Source of the DNA: Ligula intestinalis
Taxonomy: Eukaryota; Platyhelminthes; Cestoda; Diphyllobothriidea; Diphyllobothriidae
Length of the DNA stretch: 64,000 nucleotides
NCBI GenBank assembly: GCA_036362985.1
Contig: JAYGXS010000003.1
Coordinates: forward strand, 41,529,366-41,593,365
Direction of reading: 5' to 3'
Position numbers and translations under genes: made by a program. Shown here piece by piece: positions 1 through 11,049 of the stretch; position 1 is the first letter of the stretch, and every line of letters begins with the position of its first letter. The notes below the pieces were generated by a model. The model was given only the letters and a program-made list of their open reading frames with translations. It did no database searches and was not told the DNA's origin.

Positions 1-1000
1 CACACTGACAACCTACATTCATATCTGTCCTCGTTTTTTTATCGGAGAGTATACTAATATAAAAGATTGCTCCATTGTCTCGCAGATATCATAGAAAACA
101 AACCAACGGTTCGTATTTTGTCATAGTTTAAGAAAGCCGAGTGCAACGGAGATGGGCGTGTCTTTGCCGGGCCTACATCACGTGTTTATCTCTGTTTTCA
201 AATTTTTTCGTGCGAACGAGTATTTTGCTTGTATAGTTTGCATCTTCTGACTATCCCGCTTATTGCCTCATTAACATCGGCCTTGTCCCATTTTTGCAAG
301 CGCTTTTCAGCCTTATCTTTTATGGGATACATAAGCCGTTTTCTGATTCATTAACTGCAAGGGATACGCCGTGAATATGTTAACTTACCGGCTACCGATT
401 ATGTGGGAAAGTTGTTTGGGTATCTTGGCTATACAAATTTTGTTTATAGGTATGCACTTTCCAGGTCATTCCAAGGTAGCAAATGAAATAAGCCGTTTAA
501 CTTTGCAAAAAGACAATGAAGACTGAAAAGACCATTTTTGGCTTATTAGCTTTCATCAGCCAGTTTTATCTAACATGGAAATGTGCACCTGCCTGGATCA
601 ATTAACAAACATGCATGCATTTTGTACGCAAATGGGAAATAATCAAAAGTATTCTGTGTGCGATAGTTTGCCTTGGCGCGTGTCGCTAACTTTGTCATCG
701 TGATCATCGATATCGGAGCTAGAGCACGGAAATAGCCATTTCTGATTGGTTGGTTGAAATTATTATTCAATATGGTGCTACCAGCGCCTAGTCAAATTTT
801 ATATAACAAATGTCTGTACCAAAGACAAACGAAGAAAAAGGATTTGAAATCTTCCGTTGGTTACCCTACGTAAAATACGTCTCCGAGGCCATTGACCGCG
901 TGCTCAGACTGCTAAATGTGGCATGGGACACCGGCCAGAAACTACTATCCAGCGCTCAGTAATGCAACACAAAGGCCGACTAGCACCAGCTGCTACGTCA
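1..1000. other. AT-rich region, no gene recognised
   Basis: No open frame with a recognisable family signature and no clear repeat. From about 840 the base composition becomes more GC-rich and leads into the Penelope-like relic, so the last 150 bases may be its upstream part, too decayed to read. Confidence 0.5.
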
Positions 1001-1309
1001 GGTATGCTTTACCACTTCAACTGCATAGACGGCCAAACCAACTACAGTGGCATGACGGATAAACGACCGAAATCGCGCATGCCTGGACATAGGTAAGCCG
1101 TAAAGCGGAAGGATATACTCTCGCAAACCGCCATGAATAGTTTTGAAAACGACTATCGGTTCGACTTTGACGGTGCTAAAGTGATAAGCCGAGCCGAGAG
1201 AAAACTGGCGAAGGCATTAATCGAGGCCTGGAAATCGGATGCCAACTCAATTAACCGCAGCAAAAACTTCATGGGCAACATGATGCCAAAAGTTTGCACT
1301 TTCGCATGA
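1001..1309 (+). mobile_element. Penelope-like element relic, GIY-YIG domain
   Basis: Decayed C-terminal part of a Penelope-like retroelement polyprotein. In life this GIY-YIG endonuclease nicks target DNA for reverse transcription. Frame 1001 reads GMLYHFNC, then a YSGMT segment (matching Y-x-G-x-T), then a basic KRPKSR run and GHR. An in-frame TAA follows at 1094. The same frame continues to a TGA at 1307-1309 with FDFDGAKVISRAERKLAKALIEAW and a terminal SINRS, which match the usual FxFDxAKIL...R..LEAW...SINR ending of these elements, apart from one internal stop. The reverse transcriptase that should lie upstream was not readable. A hammerhead-like motif lies 94 nt downstream on the same strand. 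The family call is firm; the element is dead. Confidence 0.8.
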
Positions 1310-1402
1310 GATGGGGTCCAAAGTCACGAGAGGACGACAGACCAACCAGGAGCGAGCGGAAAGCCCCTATTTTAACTCATGTGTGGACCCAAATTTCTAT
1401 CT

Positions 1403-1434
1403 CCGATGATGTGCTCGAGCATTAGTGCGGAAAC
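1403..1434 (+). ncRNA. Hammerhead-like core in PLE 3' tail
   Basis: CCGATGA at 1403-1409 (one change from CUGAUGA) and GAAAC at 1430-1434 enclose a possible stem II: UGUGCU can pair with AGUGCG using G-C, U-A and G.U pairs. It sits 94 nt after the stop of the GIY-YIG relic on the same strand, the place where other PLE copies in this window carry the same arrangement. Stem I and the cleavage triplet are not shown. Confidence 0.4.
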
Positions 1435-1523
1435 TCAGATGAATAAACATTCTCCCCCAGATATCGCCTTACTTTTTCCTACCATAAATATATGGAGTGG
1501 AAACCAACACAGCCAACGGAGAC

Positions 1524-2530
1524 CTACAGTATATGCCACGGATCACGTAACATTTCGACATAGGTGAAAGATTGATACTCTTTCGCTAATCGGTATTGAC
1601 TCAGGTTGTGATACTGATTATCGTGAAGTCTATTCTGATGTTTATTCTATCATGATAGGATGCAGCCCTTTTAATGAGCTTTGTTTTGACTACCAGCAAA
1701 AATTACCTAATTTAAAAACTGGCTCCTTGAGTAGTATACTTTCTTATCATTGATTTTGACTGCCTTTATAAATTCAAATATATTTTATGGAAAGCATGCA
1801 CGAAAAAATTATTTCTTGTACTTGTTTGATAGTAAATCACGCCTTATTTCAATTTAATGTTCAAAAAAGGTAGCTTTCGGTTATAAAAGGTTGCACAGTA
1901 GCCGAATAATTTTCTAACCTAGTGACTGCTACACTAGAATTCAAGGTTTAAACACTGTTTACTGTGTACATCCTGTTTGAGGAACAGTTCGTTTTCCCCT
2001 AGTGTTTGAGGAAGAAGCCACATAGTTGTCGTGAAATATTGAAATAGATGTGGAACACATTCTATGCAGCAATGGCAACATTAATAAATTTGCGGATACG
2101 GTGTATTATGAATAAACACATCAAAATTGTATAAAAGCTCATAATTAGCTCCTTTTTTATAACCGAAAGCTTCCCTTTCTTTGAGCATAAAATTGAAAGA
2201 AGGCGTGATTTGCTATCAAACAAGTACAATAAATATTTTTTCGTGCATTTTGTCCATAAAATATATTTGCATTTACAAAGGCAGCCAAAAAAATTGATAA
2301 AAAAGCATACTATTTAAGTAGCCAGTTTTTTAAATAGATACTTGTTGCTGGTAGTGAGAACGAAGCTTGTTGAAAAGCCCGCATCCTCTCATGATGGAAT
2401 AAACTTCAGAGTAGACTACACGATAATCAGTATCACAACCTAAGTCAATACCGATTAGCGAAAGAGCATCCATCTTTCTCCTATGTCGAAATTTTGCGTG
2501 ATCCGTGGCGTCTACTGTATGTTATGTAAA
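1524..2530. repeat. Foldback element R1, copy a (complete)
   Basis: Two arms of about 370 bp, 1524-1890 and 2150-2530, are imperfect reverse complements around a spacer of about 260 bp. Examples: CTTTCGCTAATCGGTATTGA near 1580 matches TCAATACCGATTAGCGAAAG near 2443, and AGCTTTCGGTTATAAAAGG near 1872 matches its complement near 2156. Arms and spacer recur at 43165-43825 and in part at 56495-57130, so this is a repeat family rather than a one-off inversion. No protein is encoded. It resembles a foldback or long-TIR non-autonomous DNA element. No superfamily can be assigned. Confidence 0.8.
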
Positions 2531-4904
2531 GCTGCAATATGGGATATAAACGGTATTTTCTGATTTAACTATGTCCCATTGTTTTTTTATTGATCTGCTA
2601 GCATATTCAATTTTCGCTCATACTACATAAATGTATTTTTCGTGTTAACTGCCTTGCTAAAATAATATGCATGCGGGTTTACAAGATCATATAACTCACT
2701 CGTTTGTCCGCCATATAATAAGGTAAATCTGTGGCCAGATGGTCAGAAAGCCCCGTCAAATATGCCACACAACCCTCTGGAGTCTGGATTATACAACAAA
2801 AGATGTAAAATTGGTATTTAACTTGTTTTAGTCATAATTCGAGCACCTTTTACTGGCCCTTAAAGAAGGGAAGTTAGCCATCCTTGATTGAAGGTTTCCG
2901 AGGATCTCGAAACTTGATAGCACATTGGAATGAGTGTTAGTAAGTTAGACAAAATTCGCAAATTTGCAAGGAAAAGAAAAAGTAAATGGGTGTATAACTA
3001 TAAGTGAAGGAAGCAAAACTAAACTACCCGACACATCAGTTGAGCTCTCAGGGCAATTCTTATACTGAGACTACTCCAATAAAATATTTGGTGAAGCTGT
3101 CTGCTATGTCTTTTATATATGAATGCCGCTGAAGCCGTTGTTTTAAGCATATCTTCAGTGGCCTACTTTTAACTTTATTTACAACGCAAACGTTAAGAAA
3201 ATGATCATTCAGGCATAAACAGTAGAATCCAGCAATGCACATGGGAGTTGATAAGAGGATCATCGGGCCTATTGCAAAACTGGCAGCAGGAAATGAAGCT
3301 CACTGAACTGGAATTAATGTTCCTCTATGATAATAGTGCAGCAGATTGCTCACAGTTTTTTTCGCAATAAAACTAACAAATAAGAAACGATGGCCGTACA
3401 AGTGACAAAAATCCTCAAAAAATGCATTTGAAAAGGAGGTGACACTATCGTTGGGACCAGCAAAACTTAGACATGCGCTTCACATATGTCCCTTAACGTG
3501 TCATCAGAGACAGCAGGAGTTAAAAGTAAGGGACGGAATAAGTTGCAATTAAGTTGTTATTTCCTCTGTTGCTATAGTCCTCTGGAATATATGGTAAAGC
3601 AGAAGCACATTTATCCTTCAAACCAAAAGTACAAAACACAATTTGCTGGAACGGTATTTTAACAAATTTTTCACAACTGTGTATCTTAAATTACACATCA
3701 AATTACCTATTCAGATATATGCTTAACTACCAAGTTAAATTTCATTATGAAAGTTGTTTGCAGGACTCCCAGGACTGTAATAATTGGAAAGCCTTTAGTT
3801 AAGAAAACTGCCCTCTTAGTTAAGGCTACGGATCGAAATTGGGTTTTAATTTGGCTAAACCATGAATAAATTTCTATGGAAGAAATTTTCTATGCTATAA
3901 GATATGACAGAAACAAACTTTTAATTCATATGCGTTGTGCTTTAAAAGAATTCTAGAATGAGTAAAAAGTAGAAAATTATCCCTTCGAAGACAAGAAAAT
4001 TTTGTCAGAAATTGTTCAGATGCAAGCAAAGCCAAGTTTAAGGAATTGCCTTTATTTTCAGACACAAGCAAGACTTTAAGTTTCAACAGTTATGTTTAGC
4101 CAATCTGTGAAGTTTTTTCGGATAAAAATCCTAGTAAAAATATTTCTTACTGTTTGTTTTACGGCACTACCCATCTTGGCAAAAAAGCAAACTATACGCA
4201 TATTTACACGGAGTTAATGTAAAAAAGGCTGTGTTGAAAGTAAGTCATGTAAACACATCCTTTTTTGTAACCTTTACCTTCCGCATAAGCGTTATTTAGA
4301 AGCGGAATAGGCAGAGTAATAATAATATTTTCAAAAATGGCAAAATATATAGCCAATCTTTTTTGTATTCGCAAGCTTATAAGATATCACAAAATTCTCA
4401 ATTAGAAAGAGAAAATTAATTTCTGTCATACCCAGTCCAGTTGAATCGTCCCTCCTCAGGTATATTAAAAATTGTCCAAAATGTCGAATTTCATTGTGAC
4501 ACAACCTTGGGAAAATGTAATGTACACAGACATTCGTCAGCTGAATATCTAATTACAACACTTTTTAAAGAGGTACTGTAATCTTAAACGTTTTTATTTA
4601 TATAAGGAATAACAATATTAGAGATCCTTTGCCGACGTTAGCTTTTCTCGACAATGTGGTTTGTTCTTTTGAAGCATTTCTGAAGAGAATACAAATGGCC
4701 AGCTTCTTAAGAATTAATATCCCAAAAATAATTTTTACCTTTATCATATTTTAATGATTTTAAGGTAAATGATGAACATAAGCACAATTTATGAATCAAC
4801 ACATGAAGATATTGAAAACGATGGAAAACGATGCCAGACTTTATTGGACGATGTTCAATAAACAGTTATCCACTAATGGTAATACGTATAAAAAGTGTGA
4901 CTAA
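2531..4904. other. No gene recognised
   Basis: AT-rich DNA with short frames that have no family signature. The only feature I can support inside it is the solo PLE-type tail at 3438-3520, listed separately. Confidence 0.5.
3438..3520 (-). ncRNA. Solo PLE-type tail with hammerhead-like core
   Basis: On the minus strand CUGAUGA (complement of 3501-3507) is followed 19 nt later by GAAGC (complement of 3477-3481), a one-base variant of GAAAC. Between them ACGU can pair with AUGU. The sequence that follows, UGGUCCCAACGAU, resembles UGGUUCCAGAGAU and UGGUUCCCGUGAU at the same place in the tails at 45766 and 62490. No PLE coding sequence adjoins it, so this is a solo or truncated end. Confidence 0.4.
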
Positions 4905-5022
4905 AAACGTTTGCGTTGACCCATTTGTCAAAAACTCGAGGCGCTTGGCGGGATTTAAACCCGCGTATCAGAGAAGACCTTTGCTAGAGGTCAAGGGTCT
5001 AACCGCTAAGCTACAAACCTCC
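4905..5022 (-). repeat. tRNA-headed SINE, copy 1
   Basis: Minus-strand tRNA-like head: an A-box-like TAGCTTAGCGGTTAG (complement of 4999-5013) and a B-box/T-arm GCGGGTTTAAATCCCGC (complement of 4948-4964), ending at CTCGAG (4935-4940). A tail reading TTTTTGACAAATGGGTCAA follows. The acceptor stem does not close and no clear anticodon loop is left, so it is a SINE head rather than a working tRNA. It matches copy 2 at 5181 in inverted orientation. Confidence 0.7.
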
Positions 5023-5180
5023 TAATACATAAGTCAGCCTAGTAGTCATTCTGGTGGATAGATCATTGCTTAGGAAATCCTGCTTGGGCAGTCAGCTTAC
5101 TGTTCCGTATTGGTGGATGCCATATGGATGGTAAAGTTTGGCGGGTAATATCGATCGAAATGTGATTAAATTCAAGGCGC
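5023..5180. other. Spacer between two inverted SINEs
   Basis: About 158 bp between the two facing SINE heads. No repeat or gene is recognised in it. Confidence 0.4.
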
Positions 5181-5302
5181 GAGGCGGGGCATTTGCAGCT
5201 TAGTGGTTAGAGCATTTACCTCCGGCAAGAGTCTTCTCTGATGCGCGGGTTCAAACCCCACCGAACGCCTCGAGTTTATTCACAATTGGGTCAATTCACA
5301 TT
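5181..5302 (+). repeat. tRNA-headed SINE, copy 2
   Basis: Plus-strand copy of the same family: A-box-like GCAGCTTAGTGGTTAG (5195-5210), B-box GGGTTCAAACCCC (5247-5259), CTCGAG at 5269-5274, then a tail with CACAATTGGGTCAA. A similar tail piece (TTTTTCACAATTGGGTTAA) is seen near 11438-11459, perhaps from a third, eroded copy. Confidence 0.7.
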
Positions 5303-5986
5303 AGGCAGATCTGCCAAATCTCCTAATAAAGAAAGTTATTTCTTATATAAAGAAATTGGTAACGGTCCGTTTTCAACTTGCGAAAAGGTATGCATTTATT
5401 GTTCTAATTTATAGTTTTTTACTTGGCATTATCAGGAAAAAAATTTTCTTTGCAAACACTTTATACTTCTTATAGTTCTTTAAAATACTAAATATGCCTC
5501 ATGCTGCTCATTATTATTTCTAGGTTTTCGTAAATGTGTTCACGCCGGTATGCGAGTAAGTATCAAGCTTTTACATACTCAGGTATTTTGAATGCAGGGT
5601 TCGCCATACTGTGTTTATTTATATTCTGTCTATCAAAGCCGTAACAGACTGACGTAACTGCTTCTGTCTCATTAGCCGAGATCATCCAGTCATACCCAAC
5701 ATCTGGAGTTTAAGCTCGCCAGCCCTCTTACGCCCTAAACATTAAGCAATGGGCTTGCTATCCTTTCGGCATCATTGTACTCTATAACAAAATTACTGAG
5801 GCACTTACCGATCCTCTAACGAAACGCACTTCTCCCATTGTGCCCTGAGTCATTAGCTCGAGCACTACCAGCAACGACTCAGCAAGTGGTAGATTATAGA
5901 AAAAGAAGAAGGTAAAACGTTCTCTGGGACCAGGGGGCTATTTGTCCGACGTTAAAACCCTCATGCGGGCTCATTGCAAAGGAAGG
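5303..5986. other. No gene recognised
   Basis: Somewhat more GC-rich between 5640 and 5900, but no frame, RNA or repeat could be assigned on either strand. Confidence 0.4.
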
Positions 5987-6461
5987 AAAAATTTATAGCT
6001 CACTGTGTATTTAACTCGGTTTTGCCGAGAGTGACTTCTGCTCTTGACCTCTGCCCTCGATCCGCTCGCGCAACGTGAGGTAGGCAACACGTAGATCGAC
6101 ATGCCTGTTAATGGAGTCCGCGCGTAAACACCATGCTTCCTGCAGCAGGCGTGAAATTGGGTCGTCTAACCGACCCATGATTAGCATGCGTTCGTTGTCA
6201 AAGCCGTACTCTGGCGTATATGCGTGGGTGACCACCAGGGAAAGCTTGTACTTTCGTCGCACGGCGAGTTCATGCTGGTGCATTCTCGTGAGAACCTACA
6301 TGCCGGTTTCACCAACATAATTGGCTTGACCAATTATGAAATGATACAACTTATGCGACCCAAGGACCCAGTACTCGTTAACCACTGTCTTTCTGAGCGA
6401 GCAGATTGAGGGGAGAGGTCACTCCTGGCAAAACCGAGTTCAATACACAGTGAGCTGTAAA
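5987..6461 (-). mobile_element. PLE GIY-YIG relic bounded by inverted repeats
   Basis: Minus-strand end of a Penelope-like element. An open frame covers 6283-6011 (90 codons). Just upstream in the same frame are YHFIIGQANYVGETGM and a TAG stop, then VLTRMHQHELAVRRK, giving the Y-x-GET-G and R.xxH motifs of the GIY-YIG domain. The open part then reads THAYTPEYGFDNE, ISRLLQEAW and DSINRHVDL, the standard PLE ending. The fragment is flanked by inverted repeats, 5987-6034 and 6418-6461, which share TCACTGTGTAT and ACTCGGTTTTGCC. The reverse transcriptase is absent, so this is a short derivative of about 475 bp. The internal stop shows it is dead. Confidence 0.8.
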
Positions 6462-7109
6462 TGTTTTCATTCATTGAGAATGAGCTCGCGGGAGATTTAG
6501 AAACGTCCGACAAAAAACCTCTGCTCCAAGAGAAAGTTTAACCTTATTCTATTATGTTACCTGGGCCTCACATATTCTAGACCATTCTCAAAACTAAATT
6601 GCCACAAAGGCAAGGAAAATGGAAATCGCTGTTTCCAGTGTGTAGTCTTTATCAGCTACCCATATCAAACCATTTATTGCAGCAACTATGAAATACCGTA
6701 GCAGTTTTAAACCTTGAGTCAAACGCTGCGCAAATTTAGTCAAAGATATGGTAGAATCAATAAGACAATGCGAGCGGCAGCTTTCAAAGGCATCCTCCAA
6801 ATGCGTTTATTTTGGAAGCAGTAAAGTAAAGAAGAAAGTGAGCACATTTAGCCTTAACCGTTTTTAAAGTGTAATTGCTGGTAAAAAATTTGTCTGCTGT
6901 CCAAGCTGGGAAACGTTAATGTGTGCACAACATGCAGACCATAGAATTAAGTACTTTATTCGTACTCTTACATTTAACAGTTGCAGATGGCAGTAGCAAT
7001 TGCAGAGTGCACCTTGATGTTGCTTTACGTTGAAAATGCATTTAAAATTGGCTAACATGCTGGACGGAATTGTAAAATATTGCATAAGTTTAAGTGAAAC
7101 TATAAGGAT
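6462..7109. other. No gene recognised
   Basis: AT-rich DNA. Frames on both strands lack family signatures. The stretch lies directly upstream of a PLE relic and may hold unreadable RT sequence, but nothing supports that. Confidence 0.4.
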
Positions 7110-8010
7110 GAGGATATGAGTGGAATTAAAATCTCTGTTGACGAGAAAATGGTATCTTTTGATGCTCACGGGCATATGGCTACAGTGAGCGTGGTACTAC
7201 ACAGACTAAGTCCTGGTGCCTCATGGCATGGCTGTTCCTGCAGTGGTCTTACTGTTACGCATATACCTCGGTTTAGACACGAGTTTTGCTTTCGACCACA
7301 TTATCTATCCACAACTGAGTAAAGCTCTTATCGAATTTATAACATAGAGACTGAGAGCAACGACACTCTCATTATTCGAACATAAATTGCGTTTTCAATA
7401 CGAAAGCAACACGACTTTGGGAATTAAATTCACACTGGAGAAATATGTTGACAATAAACTCTTATTCCTGGGTATTCGGGTACAGTGAATTGCGAAGGGA
7501 ATATTACACACATCCGTTGACCAACAAGAAACGTATGCGAGAGTAATTCTGCACTATAACATCAGCTGCGCAATTGTTTATAAGAGAAATACTGACAAAA
7601 ATCTGCTACAGCGAGAGAAACCGCATTGCTTTGAGAAAGAAAGTTGAGGAGTCGAGTTTAAATGCCTATTTCATTTACCTCTCCAAGATATTTACCCTTC
7701 AGTTTTGTTCGACGAAGTGTGAAACCACAAAAATCTAAAGAACAAAAACTACATAACTCTAGTTCCGTATTCAAAAAAATATGGTGAATCCTTCCTGATA
7801 TTAAGAATGTGTCTAAAATTGTGGAAAGAAACTTGCGGAAACGCTTAATGAAGGTGATACATTAACACACGACGACCGTACATATTTACAGTGTACATGC
7901 TTAGGTTAAATTTTACTATGTTGATTATACGTAAGTTGTGTACAAGATCCCATACGAAAACTACGATGGCCATACTGGAAATCCTGCCTCTTCTTCCTTC
8001 ACGAACACGT
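7110..8010 (+). mobile_element. Penelope-like element relic, RT to GIY-YIG junction
   Basis: Plus-strand remains of a PLE reverse transcriptase. KISVDEKMVSFD (about 7125-7168) resembles the motif A region (xMVSFDV). IKFTLEKYVDNKLLFLGIRV (7423-7482) matches the PLE pattern IxFTxExE...LPFLDV. After a frame change come LVPYSKKYGES (about 7759-7793), matching the linker before the endonuclease, and VYKIPYENYDGH (7938-7973), the first strand of the GIY-YIG domain, whose two expected cysteines are tyrosines. Several stops and frameshifts lie between these islands. The GIY-YIG catalytic half is not readable beyond about 8000. Confidence 0.7.
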
Positions 8011-9035
8011 TTTGGAGGTATGGTGAGAAAATTCAAAAAACCTGGATATCTGAACTATTTTTTGAAAAGAAACACAACTGGAAACGGGCACTTCAATTTA
8101 ATACATTGCAGGCTAAAAAAATTACAATTGTTTATGAATCCACCATGATCAGACATTTCGAGGTGTTTGGTTATTTTCCAATAAAGACTTCCGACTGGAA
8201 AAAAAGGCAGGCATCAGACAGCCTTACGCAGCATCTACTACATTCATTCGTCCATTACCAACTTCTTTACGATATAATTACCAATCTTAGGACACAGAAA
8301 GTGGGATCAAGCGCCGTGGATGAGAAAAGTGCACAGTTCATAAACATGTGTCAAATATCACTGGTGCGCACACTGTAGACCAGGTTTACAAACAACAAGA
8401 AATGAGAACGCTCCAAATCCCTGTTGATTGGCAGTGCATTATACATAGCTGGTTCCCTATCAGGAAAAAAGGTCTGCACCATCTGACAGATGAACAGGAG
8501 ATTTTTGCGCACCACATACAGTATGTGTTCCCCGGAACAAAATCAGGTATTAACATAAAGGAAATAGACTGTGCTCCAGCGAAGCATACCTATGACGCCA
8601 ATCGTTGAAGCAGGGTTGCCTATGAGGTAAACAGCAGAATATATATGATAATCGATACACAAAACACAATAACAATAGGAGAGCTATCCCATTTAAAATA
8701 ATGATAAAAATAAGCGTAAAAAGGTAAGCGGTAATTGCAGCTTGTTGTTGTGGTCGGCAAATAGCGGACAGATTCGTACTTGTTAAACTTTAAAACGCAT
8801 TGTCCTTGAAATATAATCCATAATTGTAAGGAGCAAATGAGCAGGGCTCTAATATTTGAGGAGTTTAGAAAAACATATATATTACGTTTACAGACAAAGT
8901 TTTCAAGCATAGGAGTAGCGTGGTAAGGTCAGTATGCGCAAAGCCAATATGGGAAATTCCAACAAATAATAAGAGTGTTAGGGAAAACAAAGCTTGTTCG
9001 TACCTTAAAAAGGAACAATCAACTATTGGATAAAC
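8011..9035. other. No gene recognised; two unassigned frames
   Basis: Plus-strand frames run 7938-8378 (its start lies in the PLE relic) and 8348-8608 (86 codons). The peptides show no motif I recognise and overlap each other. They may be leftover mobile-element sequence. The rest is AT-rich. Confidence 0.3.
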
Positions 9036-9255
9036 ATTATGTTTTTGACCAACATAAAAATGTCAAATAATTGGCGTTAATAATAATGCCCAAAATATAA
9101 ACGGTAATTAATACACCTAGTGTTATAAGGAGGCAAATAGTTATGTTACTGTTAAATGAAGAATAGTGGGTACAGCAGGAATACCTACATGAGGCCGTAC
9201 AGTGCCACGTAGCGTTTACTGATGCCATTCGCGAGCAACATTATTCACCACGTGG
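9036..9255. repeat. Unclassified repeat R3, copy a
   Basis: About 200 bp resembling 47120-47345. Shared pieces include a GGAG-rich start, GTTATGTTACTGT, AGAATACCTAC-like text and an ACGTGGT at the far end. It is diverged and non-coding, and adjoins the 3' end of the BEL/Pao relic. Confidence 0.35.
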
Positions 9256-10400
9256 TTTGTGCTTATTTAAAAGGCACAAGTTCTGCAAGTCCCTCAATAG
9301 TTTTTCTTATAAGGTTGTCAGTACGATTCCTCTTACTTTACCGTCTTTGAATTTGAAGACGTTCTCGAGGACAACCTTCATCCGGAGTCCACGAGTTACC
9401 ATTTTTTTCGACCATTAGGCCTAAATCGCTGATTGTAAGTTGAGGGGCCTCCCTGGTCCACCTTTTTGGAGCTGCAACGACGACAAATGAAGCTGATCCC
9501 ATTTTCCACAACAAATCAGAATGTTGATCCTGGCGTTATCTTAAGTTAGGTTTACAAGGACCACTTCCTTAAATCAACGATGGAAAGCTTCTTTTGTTCA
9601 GCAAAAATGGTAAGCAATGAGCAATACATTTTCCTTTGCGTCCGCGGTGTTCATAACACGTGGTCTGTCGTTCATTATCTTTTCGGTTTCAATTATGGCT
9701 TTTGTGAAAACTTCATAGGTGACCACTTTTGAACCGAAAATTGAGCGCCATATCCTCCTTCTAGACCGTAACATGCACTTCCATACTCCGTTGCGGTGAC
9801 TAGTTGTTGGGGGCGTGAAGATTCAATCGCATGTCTTCGCTACGATTGAGTTACCAATGCAGTCATGGTTCATTTCCTTCATTAGCTTCTTCAGTTCTGT
9901 CTCAGCGCCTTTAAACTTGAGTCCGTTATCACTGTAGAGACTTCATGAGCACCTTCTTTGAGCAACGAACCTGCCAAATGTAAATAAGAACGAACAAATC
10001 CCCATGTTTGGGACTACATCAATGTAAAAATGCACCGATTTTGAGGCATGAGAAACGGCAGCAATCACTCATTTCTGACCTCGGGAAACTTTCATTTTGA
10101 ATAACCTGATATAGTCGGCCTCAGTAAACGTAAATGGTAGCGATCAGTTGGCAAAGGCACCATGAAATTTCAACAGGGTGGAGGATGCCAGCGCCGACAC
10201 ACTAAACAAGCTCCAAAAAATCATCTGATAAGGGATAGACCGCGGATTATTGAGTACTTTTTTCACAAGAAAGCACTCGTGGTCATTCATTTGGTGACCG
10301 TGTTGCACGATTTGTTGGCATACAAAACAGTTTTGCGAAAGGATAATTAGATGCTTCGTATCGTACGTCAGTGAAGAATATTACAGCCATCATTCTACGT
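9256..10400 (-). mobile_element. BEL/Pao retrotransposon relic, integrase end of pol
   Basis: Minus-strand, multiply frameshifted C-terminal half of a BEL/Pao pol. In order: CLVCRRWHPPPC then LPTDR (about 10225-10160), which fit the HHCC zinc finger and start of the integrase; SVHFYIDVVPNMGICSFLF; SDNGLKFKGAETELKKLM (about 9930-9875), with the second catalytic Asp; IFTPPTTSHRNGVWKCMLR (about 9810-9755), where GVWERM is expected; IETEKIMNDRPRVMN; and the C-terminal module with KVRGIVLTT (about 9335-9305). The third catalytic residue, Glu in VWER, is Lys, so the integrase is dead even apart from its frameshifts. No LTRs, protease or RT were found. Confidence 0.75.
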
Positions 10401-10783
10401 TAATCAGACCCTTAGAACAGACCGGGCAAAGATAACAAGTGGACCATTGTTCGCTTTTAGGTTCTTGTTATGCACATTCCGCAAACGATTGTGCACCCAC
10501 TTAATGACAATCTCAAAGCATTGTTTCTGTATAAAACTCAATAAATTCTATTCGGCACCTTCCAGATGTTCAACGGAGAGTTTTATTAGAAATAGGCTTT
10601 GTTTATTGTAAAAGCTTGCTTTTTATGTCGGCTTTAAATAGTCGTCATTATAGCCGTCTTAGCAGTTAACTCTAACAACTACAGCCAGAAAACAGCTTGC
10701 AATAAAAGCGAACAAGCGAGTCTTGGGAAGTAATTGAGAACAGGACGACTCGACCGCTGCGACAATGCACCTATTTGCCTGAG
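10401..10783. other. No gene recognised
   Basis: May hold the decayed upstream part of the BEL/Pao relic (minus strand), but no motif is legible. It ends at the PLE tail. Confidence 0.35.
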
Positions 10784-10814
10784 GTTTCGCTATCCATCGC
10801 GGATTCCTAATCAG
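10784..10814 (-). ncRNA. Hammerhead-like core in PLE 3' tail
   Basis: On the minus strand CUGAUUA (complement of 10808-10814) and GAAAC (complement of 10784-10788) enclose 19 nt in which AUCC can pair with GGAU. After it, ACCU and AGGU could form stem III. It lies about 236 nt after the last open codon of the PLE GIY-YIG relic at 11050-11346, on the same strand. Confidence 0.4.
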
Positions 10815-11049
10815 AGACATATTCAGAGAGCATTACCTGATAGGGTAGCACATGCACAGGCGTTTGCGGTATTCATAGGATACAGTAATTATTGCAAACA
10901 CACGACGATAATTAACCGTTCATTCCTTCTTGAGTGTTGGTGGTCTGCTAAACGGCATGCGGGCTCTGACCTGCTGACCTTTCATCACGCATGTTGGTCT
11001 CAGGCGTGATGATTGTCCGGTCATCTGTCGCTCCGGTACTGGTATAGGG

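Noticed and set aside
8348..8608. 86-codon frame as part of the PLE protein
   Set aside because: No residue pattern of the GIY-YIG or linker regions. It could not be tied to the upstream relic.
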